Shown piece after piece: positions 49,301 through 59,430 of a DNA stretch of 64,000 nucleotides. This stretch comes from Prauserella shujinwangii. GTDB lineage: Bacteria; Actinomycetota; Actinomycetes; Mycobacteriales; Pseudonocardiaceae. Position 1 is the stretch's first letter; every line of letters begins with the position of its first letter. The position numbers and the translations under genes were made by a program. The notes beneath the pieces were generated by a model. The model had not been told where the DNA came from. It saw only the letters and a program-made list of their open reading frames with translations, and did not search any database. Where the stretch lies: assembly GCF_003001955.1 (NCBI RefSeq), contig NZ_PVNH01000009.1, positions 1 to 64,000 on the forward strand, written 5' to 3'.

Positions 49301-49313
49301 GCTTCCCCTTTTT

Positions 49314-50768
49314 TCAGTCCGCGGCGAGCGCGAGCTCCGGCTCGGTCACCGGAGCGGGCCGCCGCCTGCGGACGATCCCGGTCAGCGCCACCAGCAGGCC
49401 GAGCGCCGCGATGCCGGTCACCACGACCAGCGCGGGTGGCAGGCCGGTGAGCAGTGCGGCAGGCGAGGCCTCGCTGCCGCCGTTGGCGGTGAGCACCGCC
49501 GTCACCACCGCGAGCCCGACGGCGCCGCCGACCTGCAGGGAGGTGTTCAGCAGGCCCCCGGCGAGTCCCTGCTCGTTGTTCGCGACGCCCGCGGTGGCCT
49601 GGATGTTCAGCGAGGAGAACGCCAGCGTGAAGCCGATGCCGAGCAGGATCATGCTGGGCAGCACCGAGCCCGCGTAGCCGGAGTTCTCGTCGATTCGCAG
49701 GAACAGCACGTACGCGAGGACGTGGCTGACGACGCCGGCGAAGATGGTGCGCGGTGTGCCCACCCGGTCGATGAGCGGCTCGATCCTCGGTGAGCCGAAC
49801 GCCACGATCAGCGCCGCGGGCAGGAAGCCGAGCGCGGTCTCCAGCGCCGACCAGCCGAGCACCGACTGCAGGTACAGCATCACGACGAACTGGAACCCGA
49901 TGTAGGCGCCGAAGAACAGCGCGGCGCCGATGTTGGCCCTGGCCAGCGGGCCCGAGCGGAGGATGCCGAGGCGGAGCAGCGGGTGGCTGCTGCGCCGCTC
50001 GATGAGCACGAAGGCGGTGATCAGTGCGGCGGCCACCAGGAACGAGATCAGCGTGCGCGGCGCGGCCCAGCCGATCTCCGGTGCCTCGACGACCGCGAAC
50101 ACCAGCAGCAGCGAACCCGCCGCGCCGGTGACGGCGCCCGGCAGGTCGTAACCCGCGCCGGAGCGCTCCGGCCGGTCGTCCGGGATCACCCGGTATGCGG
50201 AGATCAGGGCGGCGATCGCGATCGGCACCGGCAGCAGGAACGTCCAGCGCCAGCCGACCTCGGTCAGCAGGCCGGAGAAGACGAGGCCGGCCGAGTACCC
50301 GCTCGCGCCGAACACGGCGAAGATGCCGATCGCCCGGTTGCGGGCCGGGCCTTCCCGGAAGGTCGTGGTGATGATCGACAGTGCGGCCGGGGCGGTGAAG
50401 GCGGCGGCCAGCCCCTTGATGAACCGGCTCGCGATCAGCAGCGCGCCGTTGTCGACCAGCCCGCCCAGCAGCGAGGCGACCGCGAAGACCGCGACGGCGA
50501 CCAGGAACACCCGCCGCCTGCCGAGCAGGTCCGCGGTGCGGCCGCCGAGCAGGAGCAGCCCGCCGTAGCCGAGAACGTAACCGCTGACCACCCACTGCAG
50601 GGCGCTGGTGGAGAGACCGAGCTCGGCGCGGATCGAGGGGAGTGCGACGCCGACCATGGAGACGTCGAGCGCGTCGAGGCCGACGACGGTGGACACGGTG
50701 AGCAGCACCGCCCAGAGGCGGGCGTCCCACCGGGTCGAGTTCGTGGACAGTTGCGCGGAAGGGCTCAT
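49314..50768 (-). CDS. MFS drug exporter, 14-helix (DHA2) type
   Basis: A 484-residue major facilitator with about 14 helices. The A-loop GGRTADLLGRRRVF, motif C region (FAVFGASGYSAGLVFSGLLT) and LDALDVSMVGVALPSI start are typical of QacA/EmrB-like proton antiporters. ATG 50768 follows TATCGT by 8 nt (leaderless). The gene is divergent from a MarR regulator with TGCAT-rich operators between, so it is probably a MarR-controlled efflux pump. Confidence 0.9.
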   Translation of the reverse strand: MSPSAQLSTNSTRWDARLWAVLLTVSTVVGLDALDVSMVGVALPSIRAELGLSTSALQWVVSGYVLGYGGLLLLGGRTADLLGRRRVFLVAVAVFAVASLLGGLVDNGALLIASRFIKGLAAAFTAPAALSIITTTFREGPARNRAIGIFAVFGASGYSAGLVFSGLLTEVGWRWTFLLPVPIAIAALISAYRVIPDDRPERSGAGYDLPGAVTGAAGSLLLVFAVVEAPEIGWAAPRTLISFLVAAALITAFVLIERRSSHPLLRLGILRSGPLARANIGAALFFGAYIGFQFVVMLYLQSVLGWSALETALGFLPAALIVAFGSPRIEPLIDRVGTPRTIFAGVVSHVLAYVLFLRIDENSGYAGSVLPSMILLGIGFTLAFSSLNIQATAGVANNEQGLAGGLLNTSLQVGGAVGLAVVTAVLTANGGSEASPAALLTGLPPALVVVTGIAALGLLVALTGIVRRRRPAPVTEPELALAAD

Positions 50769-50854
50769 GGACCCAGACGATACATGCATGTGCATCTAAT
50801 GCAAACGCATTTAATGAGTTTGCATAAAATTCGCCTGCATGCTAAGTTCGCGTC
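50769..50854. promoter_or_regulatory. TGCAT-rich MarR operator region between the MFS and MarR genes
   Basis: The region has several TGCAT/ATGCA half-sites, including ATGCAAACGCAT and the inverted pair ATGCAAA (50799-50805) / TTTGCAT (50819-50825), plus TACATGCATGTGCAT. Leaderless promoters lie at both ends: TATCGT for the MFS gene (minus) and TAAGTT for the MarR gene (plus). Both can be covered by one MarR dimer array. Confidence 0.65.
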
Positions 50855-51238
50855 GTGACCGATGTCGCCGAACAGAGCCTCGTGGCGGAGTGGCACGCAC
50901 TCCTCGCGCGCCACGCGGCCGTGTCCGGCGCGCTGGAGTGCAGGCTCCAGGACGAGCACGGCATCGGGGTCAACGAGTTCGAGACCCTGGAGCGGCTGGC
51001 CACCTGCGACCGCAAGTGCCGGGCCGCCGACCTGACCGACGCCACGCACCTCACCCAGAGCACCACGTCCCGGCTGATCAGCCGGATGGAGCGGGACGGG
51101 CTCGTCGAGCGCTCGATGTGCGACATCGACCGGCGCGGGATCTTCGTCATGCTGACCGCCGCGGGCAGGCGGCTCTACGAGGAGGCGAAGCCCACTCACC
51201 GAGCCGTGCTCAGGGAGCAGCTCGCGGGCGAGGGCTGA
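50855..51238 (+). CDS. MarR-family transcriptional regulator
   Basis: A 127-residue winged-helix repressor. The recognition region LTDATHLTQSTTSRLISRMERDGLVER and wing DRRGIFVMLTAAG are intact. GTG 50855 has TAAGTT 6 nt upstream. It probably represses the divergent MFS exporter and itself, and releases on binding a phenolic or drug. Confidence 0.9.
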   Translation: MTDVAEQSLVAEWHALLARHAAVSGALECRLQDEHGIGVNEFETLERLATCDRKCRAADLTDATHLTQSTTSRLISRMERDGLVERSMCDIDRRGIFVMLTAAGRRLYEEAKPTHRAVLREQLAGEG

Positions 51239-51244
51239 GCGGCG

Positions 51245-51721
51245 TCAGCGCAGGGCCTCGGTGCCCGCGCTGCCGCGGAACGGCTCCAGCTCGGCGCGCT
51301 GCCGTTCGGCCCGGTCGATCAGCCGGTCGAAGTCGACGTCGGGCAGCCGCTCGGCCAGCCCGGCGAGGTCCCGCAGCGTCTCCCACAGTTGTTTCTTGCG
51401 GTCGATGCCCATCGTCAGGACTTCCAGTTCCAGGAACCGGCTGAGCGGCGAGTACGAGCGCAGCCTGCCGTTGGGCTTGCACCGGGCCAGCCGCTCGGCG
51501 ACGATCGCGAGCCCGGTCTTGACGCGGTTGGTCCGCACGCCCAGCCGCCGCATGATCTCCTCGAACGTCTTCACGTCCTCGGCGATGCCGGTCGCGACGC
51601 GGGACAGCGCGTCCCCGAGTTCGGTGCCGTCGTTGTTCTGCCGGGCGCGGCGCGCGAGCTCGCGCCACACCACGCCCAGCGCCAGCTGGTCGTTGAGGTA
51701 GATGCCGAGAAACCGGTTCAT
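51245..51721 (-). CDS. Conserved helical protein of unknown function
   Basis: A 158-residue, mostly helical cytosolic protein starting MNRFLGIYLNDQLALGVVW. The first 80 residues resemble four-helix or ferritin-like bundles of actinomycete hypotheticals, but no metal-ligand pattern is clear. ATG 51721 is the only good start. It lies between the MarR gene and a small gene on the same strand. Confidence 0.7.
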   Translation of the reverse strand: MNRFLGIYLNDQLALGVVWRELARRARQNNDGTELGDALSRVATGIAEDVKTFEEIMRRLGVRTNRVKTGLAIVAERLARCKPNGRLRSYSPLSRFLELEVLTMGIDRKKQLWETLRDLAGLAERLPDVDFDRLIDRAERQRAELEPFRGSAGTEALR

Positions 51722-51769
51722 GGTCCGGACTTACCCGGAGCGGGCGCACCGAATCCGGTTGACCGCCGC

Positions 51770-51940
51770 TCATCCGGGTAGGTGGACAGTGGCGCCGCAC
51801 GGCGGGGTGTCCCGCTCGTCGCCCGCGGCGGACAAGGCCTCGATGTCGGCCGCCAGCTCATCGGCGATGGTCCCGTGCTCGGCGAGGAGCTGGCTGAGGA
51901 TCGGAGTGCGCTCGGTGTCCACAGCCGCGGGTGTAACCAC
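51770..51940 (-). CDS. Small acidic protein
   Basis: A 56-residue open frame from GTG 51940 to TGA 51770, with strong third-position GC. It is acidic (VDTERTPILSQLLAEHGTIA then DELAADIEALSAAGDERD) and probably helical. No clear ribosome-binding site is seen. It is 48 bp upstream of the helical-protein gene. Function unknown. Confidence 0.5.
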   Translation of the reverse strand: MVTPAAVDTERTPILSQLLAEHGTIADELAADIEALSAAGDERDTPPCGATVHLPG

Positions 51941-51994
51941 CGGTGGCCGAGCCAAACCCACACGATCGGATGAACCGCGCAGGGAGGAAACCGG

Positions 51995-52519
51995 ATGATG
52001 GTGCGAGCCGCGGGCCAGGGTCTGGCCGCCGGGGCGGCGGGCGTGGCGGTGATGACGGCTGTGGAGAAGGCGGAACAGCTGGTGACCGCCCGCCCCGACT
52101 CCCACGTCCCCGCCCGCACACTGGAGCGGCTGCTCGGGGTGCGCGCGGCTCCGCGTGCGCGGCCTCGCGCGCTGAACCTGGCGATGCACGTGGGGCAAGG
52201 CGTCCTGCTCGGCGCGCTGCGCGGAGTCATGGCCGGCGCGGGTCTGCGCGGCCCGTGGGCTTCGGCGATGTTTCTCGCCGTGCGCCTGACCAATGACCAG
52301 ATCCTGGAGAACGCCACCGGCGTGGGTGCTCCGCCGTGGACGTGGCCGCGCCGCGAGCTCGTGGTGGACGTCGCGCACAAGGCGGCCTACGCGTTCACGA
52401 CGGGTGCGGTCGCCGACCGGCTCGCGGCGCGGTCCGGGCTCGGCCCGGGGCAGGTCCACGCGAGGCTGCGGCCGGGCCGCCGGGCCGACGTCGGTCCGCC
52501 GCCGAGGAGGCGCCGATGA
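51995..52519 (+). CDS. Small membrane-associated protein
   Basis: A 174-residue protein with hydrophobic, Gly/Ala-rich segments at about 4-22 and 60-100 and a basic C-terminus. ATG 51995 has GGAGGAAACC upstream. It overlaps the MBL-fold gene by 4 bp, so they form an operon. The sequence resembles actinomycete membrane proteins of unknown function. Confidence 0.65.
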   Translation: MMVRAAGQGLAAGAAGVAVMTAVEKAEQLVTARPDSHVPARTLERLLGVRAAPRARPRALNLAMHVGQGVLLGALRGVMAGAGLRGPWASAMFLAVRLTNDQILENATGVGAPPWTWPRRELVVDVAHKAAYAFTTGAVADRLAARSGLGPGQVHARLRPGRRADVGPPPRRRR

Positions 52520-53325
52520 GCGAGCCCACCCGATTCCCCGCCGACTCGCTGACGTTCGTCGGCACCGCGACGACCGTGCTCCGGCTGGGCCCGTTCACCG
52601 TCCTCACCGATCCGAACTTCCTGCACCGGGGCCAGTGGTCGTACTTCGGTCAGGGGCTGTTCTCCCGCCGCCGGACCGAACCGGCCGCGCAGCCGCACGA
52701 GCTGCCCCCGCTGGACGCCGTGCTGCTGTCCCACCTGCACGGCGACCACTTCGACCGGGTCGCCCGCCGGGCGCTGCGCAAGGACGTGCCCGTCCTCACC
52801 ACCGAGCACGCGGCCCGCAGGCTCGCTCGCGGCGGGTTCACCGCGACCGCGGCCCTGTCCACGTGGTCGAGCGAGACGCTGACCGACGGTGCGGCGAGCC
52901 TCACCGTCACCGCGGTGCCCGCCCGGCACTCGACGTCGGTGCTGGAGCGGGTGCTGCCTCCGGTGCTGGGCAGCGTGGTGGAGTACCGGCCCTTCCCGGA
53001 CGGTCCGGCGACGCGGGTCTACCTCAGCGGGGACACCGTCCTGCACGGCGCGCTGCGGCAGGTGCGGGACCGGTTTCCCGACCTCGACCTCGCCGTGCTG
53101 CACCTCGGCGGCACCCGCGTGCTCGGCATGCTCGTCTCGATGGACGACCGGCAGGGCGCGGACCTGCTGGAGCTGCTGCGCCCGGCGAGCGCGGTGCCGG
53201 TGCACTTCGACGACTACGGCCGGTTCCGGTCGCCGGTGTCCAACTTCCTCGAGGAGGCCGATCGCAGGGACCTCGCCGTGCCGGTGCGGCTGCTGCGCAG
53301 GGGCGAGAGCGTGTCCTTGCGGTGA
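52516..53325 (+). CDS. MBL-fold metallohydrolase (UlaG-like)
   Basis: A 269-residue metallo-beta-lactamase-fold enzyme. The metal motif LSHLHGDHFDR (HxHxDH), the later ARHS and SGDT stretches, and HFDDYGRF at the end match UlaG/RomA-like lactonases or phosphodiesterases. ATG 52516 follows GAGGAGGCGCC and overlaps the upstream stop. The substrate is unknown. Confidence 0.88.
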   Translation: MSEPTRFPADSLTFVGTATTVLRLGPFTVLTDPNFLHRGQWSYFGQGLFSRRRTEPAAQPHELPPLDAVLLSHLHGDHFDRVARRALRKDVPVLTTEHAARRLARGGFTATAALSTWSSETLTDGAASLTVTAVPARHSTSVLERVLPPVLGSVVEYRPFPDGPATRVYLSGDTVLHGALRQVRDRFPDLDLAVLHLGGTRVLGMLVSMDDRQGADLLELLRPASAVPVHFDDYGRFRSPVSNFLEEADRRDLAVPVRLLRRGESVSLR

Positions 53326-53332
53326 GTTCCGC

Positions 53333-54568
53333 TCAGCTCGCGGCCGCCGCGGGGACGGGGGAGACGGGGACCGGTCCGGCGGCGGGCTGCCGGACAGACC
53401 GCAGGGCCAGCGCGGCGACGGCGGTGGCGGCGAGCGTGCCCAGCCCGGCCACCGCCAAGGCCTGCGGCGGACCGAGCCGCTCGCACAGCCAGCCGAGCAG
53501 TGGTGCGCCGACCGCGCCCGCGGCGGCCGCCACCATCCCCTGGACGGCGAGCACCCGGCCCCGCATGCCCTCGGCGGAGTCGAGCTGCAGCCGGGTCGTC
53601 TTCGCCGTGTCGATGAGCACCGCGCCCGCGGCGATCGGCAGGATCATCGCGGCGAAGCCGAGCATGCCGGGCAGGTAGCCGCTGACCGCCTGGAGGAGGC
53701 TCGTCACGGCGGCGGCCCCGAGCAGCAGCGGGATGGTCAGCTCGCGGAGGCGGGCGGTGAGCAGCCCGCCGAGCACCGTGCCCACCGCGAACACCGACGA
53801 CAGCACGCCGTACCCCGCGGCTCCGGCTCCGAGCGGCCCCTCGGCCATCGCGGCCATCGTGACCTGGTAGTTCCGGCCGAGGCCGGACAGCACGAAGCCG
53901 AGTGCGAACAGGATCAGCAGGGCCCGCCTGCCGCGCAGGTAGGTCAGTCCCGCCCGGACACCGGTCAGCTCGGGTGCGCTGACGTCGATCGGGTGGAACT
54001 CGCCGGAGCGCATCACCGCGATCGTGCCGATCACCGCGACGAAGCTGGCCGCGTTGACGAGGAACAGCACCGGCTCGCCCGCGACCGCGACGAGGACCCC
54101 GGCGACGCTCATGCCGAGCACCCGGCCGATCGAGTTGACGATCGAGTTCCAAGCCAGCGCGTTGCCGAGGTCCTCTCTCGGCACCACCTGGCTGGCGAAC
54201 CGGCCCAGCGCTGGACCGCCGAACGTGCCGACCAGCCCGGAGAGTGCGGTGAGCGCGTAGATCGCGGCGAGCGGGAGGCCCCGCCACACCACGAACGCGA
54301 GCAGCAGTGCGAGCAGCAGGTGCGCGCACTCCGCGGTGAGGACGATGCGCCTGGGGGAGACGCGGTCCGCGAGCGCGCCAGCCCACGGGCTGAGCAGGAG
54401 GGCGGGCAACGTGCTGAGCAGGACGGAGATACCCACCGACGTCGCGGAACCGGTGCGGGAGAGGACGACCCAGTTGAGGCCGAGGACCTGCATCCAGGTG
54501 CCGGTGACCGAGACAAGGTCGGCGGTGGCCCAGAGCCGGTAGTTGTGGTTCCCGAATGCGCGCAGCAT
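53333..54568 (-). CDS. MFS exporter, 12-helix (EntS/DHA3-like)
   Basis: A 411-residue major facilitator. The opening FGNHNYRLWATADLVSVTGTWMQ and the loop LADRVSPRRIV are typical of the EntS/MFS_3 group, which exports siderophores or drugs. About 12 helices are predicted. ATG 54568 is chosen; the frame extends to 54658 without a convincing start. It converges on the MBL gene with 7 bp between. Confidence 0.88.
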   Translation of the reverse strand: MLRAFGNHNYRLWATADLVSVTGTWMQVLGLNWVVLSRTGSATSVGISVLLSTLPALLLSPWAGALADRVSPRRIVLTAECAHLLLALLLAFVVWRGLPLAAIYALTALSGLVGTFGGPALGRFASQVVPREDLGNALAWNSIVNSIGRVLGMSVAGVLVAVAGEPVLFLVNAASFVAVIGTIAVMRSGEFHPIDVSAPELTGVRAGLTYLRGRRALLILFALGFVLSGLGRNYQVTMAAMAEGPLGAGAAGYGVLSSVFAVGTVLGGLLTARLRELTIPLLLGAAAVTSLLQAVSGYLPGMLGFAAMILPIAAGAVLIDTAKTTRLQLDSAEGMRGRVLAVQGMVAAAAGAVGAPLLGWLCERLGPPQALAVAGLGTLAATAVAALALRSVRQPAAGPVPVSPVPAAAAS

Positions 54569-54981
54569 GGGCGGCAGTTCTCGCCGCAAGAGGAGTCCTC
54601 CAGGGAGCGGCACGCGGGCAGCGTGCCCGGGGATCGAACGGACGTGCGCCTCGATCAACTGTGACCGAGCGTCACCACGCTACCCGGGGTACTGCCGCTG
54701 GTCAGGGCTCGATCGATGTGGTGATCCCAACAGTCTTCCCGGGCTAACGCGCCGGATGGTTGCGGTGTGTGATCACTCTCCGACGGTCGGCTGCCCTACT
54801 CGGAAGGGTGACAGTGCGGCGGTTTCGCGGGATGACGGTTGACGTCTGCAACTTGCCGAGTACGTTCGGAACCGGAACGCACTTGCCGCCTTCGCGGCGG
54901 CCTCGTCTGCTCTTCTCGTGAACAACGGTTGCCGTGGCCGTGACGCGCCGTGTCGTGGGGCGGGGGCCGGGAACAGGAGCG
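54569..54981. promoter_or_regulatory. Spacer with a candidate promoter for the STAS gene
   Basis: This gene-free stretch holds TTGACG (54839-54844), 16 bp, TACGTT (54861-54866), a plausible sigma-70-like promoter about 115 nt before the STAS start. Long open frames here are in the wrong phase for coding bias. Nothing else is recognised. Confidence 0.5.
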
Positions 54982-55395
54982 ATGGTGACCGGACAGTCCG
55001 CCTCCATTCCCTGGGACGAGTTGATCTGGGACGCCGAACCGTTCCGGGTGACCTTCGCCGTCGAGTCGCGAGGGTGCACGGTCGCCACGGTGGTCGGCGA
55101 GATCGACGCGTGTACGCTCGCGGATCTCCGGGCGGCGTTCCGGGAACGACCCGGTGACGAGTCGGGCGCGCTGGTGGTGGACCTGTCCCGGGTGTCGTTC
55201 TGCTCGGCCGCCGGGCTTCGCCTCCTGCTCGAACTGCTCGATCAGGCCATCCTGGCGGGTGCGCCGTTCGCCCTCGTGTTCGGTTCGGGAGCGGTCCGCA
55301 GGCCGCTCGAGGTGCTCGGTTTCGCCGACCGGTTCCCCAGCTACCCCGACCGCGCCACCGCCGTGGCGGCCGTCTGCCCCCACCTGTCGCGATGA
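54982..55395 (+). CDS. STAS-domain anti-sigma factor antagonist
   Basis: A 137-residue protein of the SpoIIAA/RsbV type. The phosphorylation region LVVDLSRVSFCSAAGLRLLL contains the conserved Ser (in CSAAG), flanked by VVGEIDACTLADL and the C-terminal VLGFADRFPSYPDRATAV. It could free a sigma factor from an RsbW-like kinase; the SigF partner at 31138 is distant, so pairing is not shown. ATG 54982 has CAGGAGCG upstream. Confidence 0.9.
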   Translation: MVTGQSASIPWDELIWDAEPFRVTFAVESRGCTVATVVGEIDACTLADLRAAFRERPGDESGALVVDLSRVSFCSAAGLRLLLELLDQAILAGAPFALVFGSGAVRRPLEVLGFADRFPSYPDRATAVAAVCPHLSR

Positions 55396-55403
55396 GCCGG
55401 CGC

Positions 55404-56045
55404 TCAACCGGACGAAGCCAGGGCGATGCGTTCCACGACCTGGGCGATGTGTTCCACGAAGCGGTCCACCGGTAGGTCGAGGCCGCGCTCCAGCCAGGCC
55501 TGGTAGAGGTAGGCCAGCGACCCGAAGACGGCCAGCGCGTTCAGCTCGATGTCGGTCGTGTCGGGGTCGTCGCCGCCGAGCAGCCCGTCGCGGAGGGTGC
55601 GGGCGATCGGCTGCGTGAACTCCTTCACCAGCTCCGAGCCGCGCCGCGTCAGCTCCGGGGCCGCGAGGGACTCGACGAACATGATCCGGCCGCGTCTCGG
55701 GTCCTCGGTGACGTGCTCGGTGAACGCGCGCACGACGTGCCGGACGAGCGCCGGTGGTCGCTCGGGTGCGTCGGCGAGCGCGGCGAGCACGACGTCCCGC
55801 GCGGCGAGCGCCACGGCCTCCAGCACGGCCACCAGCAGTGCCTCCCGGTTGGGGAAGCTCTCGTAGAAGTACCGCTCGGTGAGCCTGGCCTGCCTGCACA
55901 CGCCGCGCATCGACACGGCGGCCGCGCCCTCGGTGCCCATCAGTTCCAGGCCGGCCTCGACGAGTCGCCGACGGCGCCTCGCCCTGCGGTCGTCCGGCTC
56001 CTCTCCCCGCCACCGCCGCTGCGGGGCTTCCGCGGTGCTCACCAC
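55404..56045 (-). CDS. TetR-family transcriptional regulator
   Basis: A 213-residue regulator. The DNA-binding domain (about 24-70) has AAAVSMRGVCRQARLTERYFYESFPNREALL. The C-terminal ligand domain is helical. GTG 56045 or GTG 56042 is the start. It is divergent from the DUF2236 gene, and ACATCA-CA-TGATGT (56073-56086) between them is a likely operator. Confidence 0.9.
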   Translation of the reverse strand: MVSTAEAPQRRWRGEEPDDRRARRRRRLVEAGLELMGTEGAAAVSMRGVCRQARLTERYFYESFPNREALLVAVLEAVALAARDVVLAALADAPERPPALVRHVVRAFTEHVTEDPRRGRIMFVESLAAPELTRRGSELVKEFTQPIARTLRDGLLGGDDPDTTDIELNALAVFGSLAYLYQAWLERGLDLPVDRFVEHIAQVVERIALASSG

Positions 56046-56072
56046 GCCATCCTGGCATGCCCGACGAAGTTG

Positions 56073-56122
56073 ACATCACATGATGTTGACAGCAGTCGAT
56101 GTCCGATTCTAGGTTCGGTGGC
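56073..56122 (+). promoter_or_regulatory. Promoter of the DUF2236 gene with TetR operator
   Basis: TTGACA (56086-56091), 18 bp, TAGGTT (56110-56115), then 7 nt to ATG 56123, a near-consensus promoter giving a leaderless transcript. ACATCA-CA-TGATGT (56073-56086) abuts the -35 box and fits TetR binding. Confidence 0.7.
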
Positions 56123-56929
56123 ATGACGTTGCCGCCGCTGGGACCGGAGTCCCTCACCTGGCGTCGTTTCGGCGACCTGCGCCTCGCGCTGCTCATCGGC
56201 TGGGCGGGCACCCTGCAGGCGATGCACCCGGTGATCAGCGCCGCCCTGGTCCAGCACTCCGACGTCTTCGCCAATCCCGTCCACCGCCTGCTCCGCTCGG
56301 CGGGCCCGATCATCGACGTCGTGTACCTCGGCCGGGCCGCGGGCGCCCGGGTGCGCCGCTACCACCACGGCATCGAGGGCGACGACGCCGAAGGCCGCCG
56401 CTATCACGCCCTCCACCCCGATCCGTACTTCTGGGCGCACGCCACGTTCGTCGCCATGCAGTACGCCGCGGCCGGGTACTTCACCGCACCGCTGAGTGAC
56501 GAGGAGAAGGAGCGGCTCTACGCCGAATCCCTGCGCTGGTACGCCCAGTACGGCCTGTCGATGCGGAACGTCCCGCCCGACTACGCCGCCTTCCGCGCCT
56601 ACTGGGAGCACGTCGTCTGCCGGGTGCTCGTCCGCACGGCGGCGATCGAACGGTCCCCGCTGCATCGGGGCGAACGCACCCCGGCGCCGCACCCCTGGCT
56701 GCCCGCGCCGGTGTGGTTCGTGGCCGGCCCCGTGTTCACCGGCGTGCAGATGTGGGTCGCGCGCGGCCTGCTGCCCGGTCCCGCCCGCGCCGCGCTCGGC
56801 TGGCGGTGGACCGCGGCCGACGAGCGCGCGCTGCGTGCCTTCGGGTTCGCCGTGCGCACGGCGTTCCGGCTGCTGCCACCCCGGCTCCGGCTGGTGCCTC
56901 GCGCGCGCCGCGCGTATCGCGAGATCTGA
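56123..56929 (+). CDS. DUF2236 (MpaB/Lcp-like) oxygenase family protein
   Basis: A 268-residue helical protein of the family that includes latex-clearing protein Lcp and MpaB, heme b oxygenases. The YHHGIEGDD region (about 80-88) holds the candidate heme-ligand His, and WAHATFV and the later helices are typical. ATG 56123 is leaderless. Divergent TetR control suggests induction by a substrate. The exact reaction is unknown. Confidence 0.85.
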   Translation: MTLPPLGPESLTWRRFGDLRLALLIGWAGTLQAMHPVISAALVQHSDVFANPVHRLLRSAGPIIDVVYLGRAAGARVRRYHHGIEGDDAEGRRYHALHPDPYFWAHATFVAMQYAAAGYFTAPLSDEEKERLYAESLRWYAQYGLSMRNVPPDYAAFRAYWEHVVCRVLVRTAAIERSPLHRGERTPAPHPWLPAPVWFVAGPVFTGVQMWVARGLLPGPARAALGWRWTAADERALRAFGFAVRTAFRLLPPRLRLVPRARRAYREI

Positions 56930-56992
56930 TCTGGCGACCTCCTCGCCGGATCTCGCGCCTCTGGGGTGAAGCGCGAGAGAGGAGGTCCCGGG

Positions 56993-57544
56993 ATGCGGAA
57001 GGGCGAGCACCCGCTGCGGGTCGCGGTGATCATCGGCAGCACCCGGGAAGGGCGGGCCGGCGCCGAGGTCGCCGAGTGGTTCCTCGGCAGACTCGGCGAA
57101 CGGCCCGACTTCGCCCCGGCCGTCGTCGACCTCGCGGACTTCAGCTTCCCCGCCCGGCTGCCCGGAGTGCCGACCAGGGAGATGACCGACTTCACCCGGC
57201 GCATCGACGCCGCCGAGGCGTTCGTCGTCGTCACTCCCGAGTACAACCGCGGCTACCCGGCCTCGCTCAAACAGGCCATCGACCTCGCGTACGACGAGTG
57301 GCACGCCAAACCGGTCGGTTTCGTCTCCTACGGCTGCCGCTCGGCCGGCCTGTTCGCCGTCGAGCAGCTGCGCGTGGTCTTCACCGAGCTGCACACCGTC
57401 ACGGTGCGCGACACCGTCAGCTTCAACCTGCTCGACCAGCGCTCCGACGCGGTCATGGCGTCCGTCACCAGCATGCTCGACCAGCTCCGCTGGTGGGGCC
57501 GCGCGCTGCGGGACGCCAGGGCCGCCATCCCCTATGTGTCCTGA
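56993..57544 (+). CDS. NADPH-dependent FMN reductase
   Basis: A 183-residue flavodoxin-like oxidoreductase. The phosphate loop GSTREGRAG (about 16-24), the TPEYNRGYPASLK motif (near 80) and the flavin-site SYGCRSAG are typical of the YieF/chromate reductase group. ATG 56993 has GAGGAGGTCCC upstream. Likely role: reduction of quinones, azo dyes or metals, or supply of reduced FMN. Confidence 0.92.
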   Translation: MRKGEHPLRVAVIIGSTREGRAGAEVAEWFLGRLGERPDFAPAVVDLADFSFPARLPGVPTREMTDFTRRIDAAEAFVVVTPEYNRGYPASLKQAIDLAYDEWHAKPVGFVSYGCRSAGLFAVEQLRVVFTELHTVTVRDTVSFNLLDQRSDAVMASVTSMLDQLRWWGRALRDARAAIPYVS

Positions 57545-57556
57545 AAGGAAGGAACC

Positions 57557-58533
<977 letters not shown>

Positions 58534-58537
<4 letters not shown>

Positions 58538-59385
58538 CCACCGCCACGAGCAGCGAGACGACGTCCACTTCGTACACACCGGTCGCCGAGAGCCTCGGCG
58601 CCGTCGTCGCCGCGGGGGAGCAGCCGCCGAGGCCGAGCGCGCTGTCCGCGTCGATCACCTTCGGCTGGCGGGCGATGCTGAAGATCAAGCACGTGCCGGA
58701 GCAGCTGTTCGACGTCACCGCGTTCCCGGTGATGATGACGCTGATGTTCACCTACCTCTTCGGCGGCGCGCTGGCCGGATCCACCACCGACTACCTGCAG
58801 TACCTGCTGCCGGGCATCCTGGTGATGAGCGTCGTGATGATCACGATGTACACCGGCATCGGGGTGAACACCGACATCCAGAAGGGCGTGTTCGACCGGT
58901 TCCGCACGCTGCCCATCTGGCGGCCGTCGGCGCTCGTGGGGGCGTTGCTCGGTGACGTCGCCCGGTACGCGATGGCCTCGGTGGTGATCCTGGTGCTCGG
59001 GCTGATCCTCGGGTTCCGCCCCGGTGGCGGGCTGGCCGGGGTGGTCCTCGCCGTGGCGCTGCTGATGGTGTTCTCGTTCGCGTTCTCCTGGATCTGGACG
59101 ATGTTCGGCCTGCTGCTGCGGACGGACAAGTCGGTGATGGGCGTGAGCATGCTCGTGCTGTTCCCGCTCACGTTCCTCAGCAACGTCTTCGTGAACCCGG
59201 AGACGATGCCCGGCTGGCTGCAGGCGTTCGTCGACGTCAACCCGATCGCGCACCTGGTCGCGGCCGTGCGGGGGCTCATCGAGGGTCAGCCGGACGCGGG
59301 GGAGATCACCTGGACGCTCGTCTCCGGCGGCGCGCTTCTCGCGATCTTCGGGACGTTGACCATGCGGTTGTACAACCGCAAGTGA
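58534..59385 (+). CDS. ABC transporter permease, DrrB-type
   Basis: A 283-residue ABC-2 membrane protein with six helices. The loop [20 protein letters not shown] and the conserved [24 protein letters not shown] segment are DrrB hallmarks. It forms the exporter with the upstream DrrA-like ATPase and is the last gene of the operon. A terminator follows at 59395. Confidence 0.92.
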
Positions 59386-59394
59386 CTGGGGGTC

Positions 59395-59430
59395 GGGATC
59401 TCCTGGCGCTCACAGGCGCCAGGAGATCCC
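59395..59430. terminator. Bidirectional terminator
   Basis: A perfect 15-bp stem GGGATCTCCTGGCGC / GCGCCAGGAGATCCC with a 6-nt loop, between the convergent permease and AAA-regulator genes. It overlaps the stop codon of the latter. Confidence 0.88.

Noticed and set aside
47491-50730. A 1079-codon open frame on the minus strand
   Set aside because: It runs antisense through the multicopper oxidase gene and out of phase through the MFS gene, and its composition is Arg/Gly/Pro-rich, typical of shadow frames in high-GC DNA.
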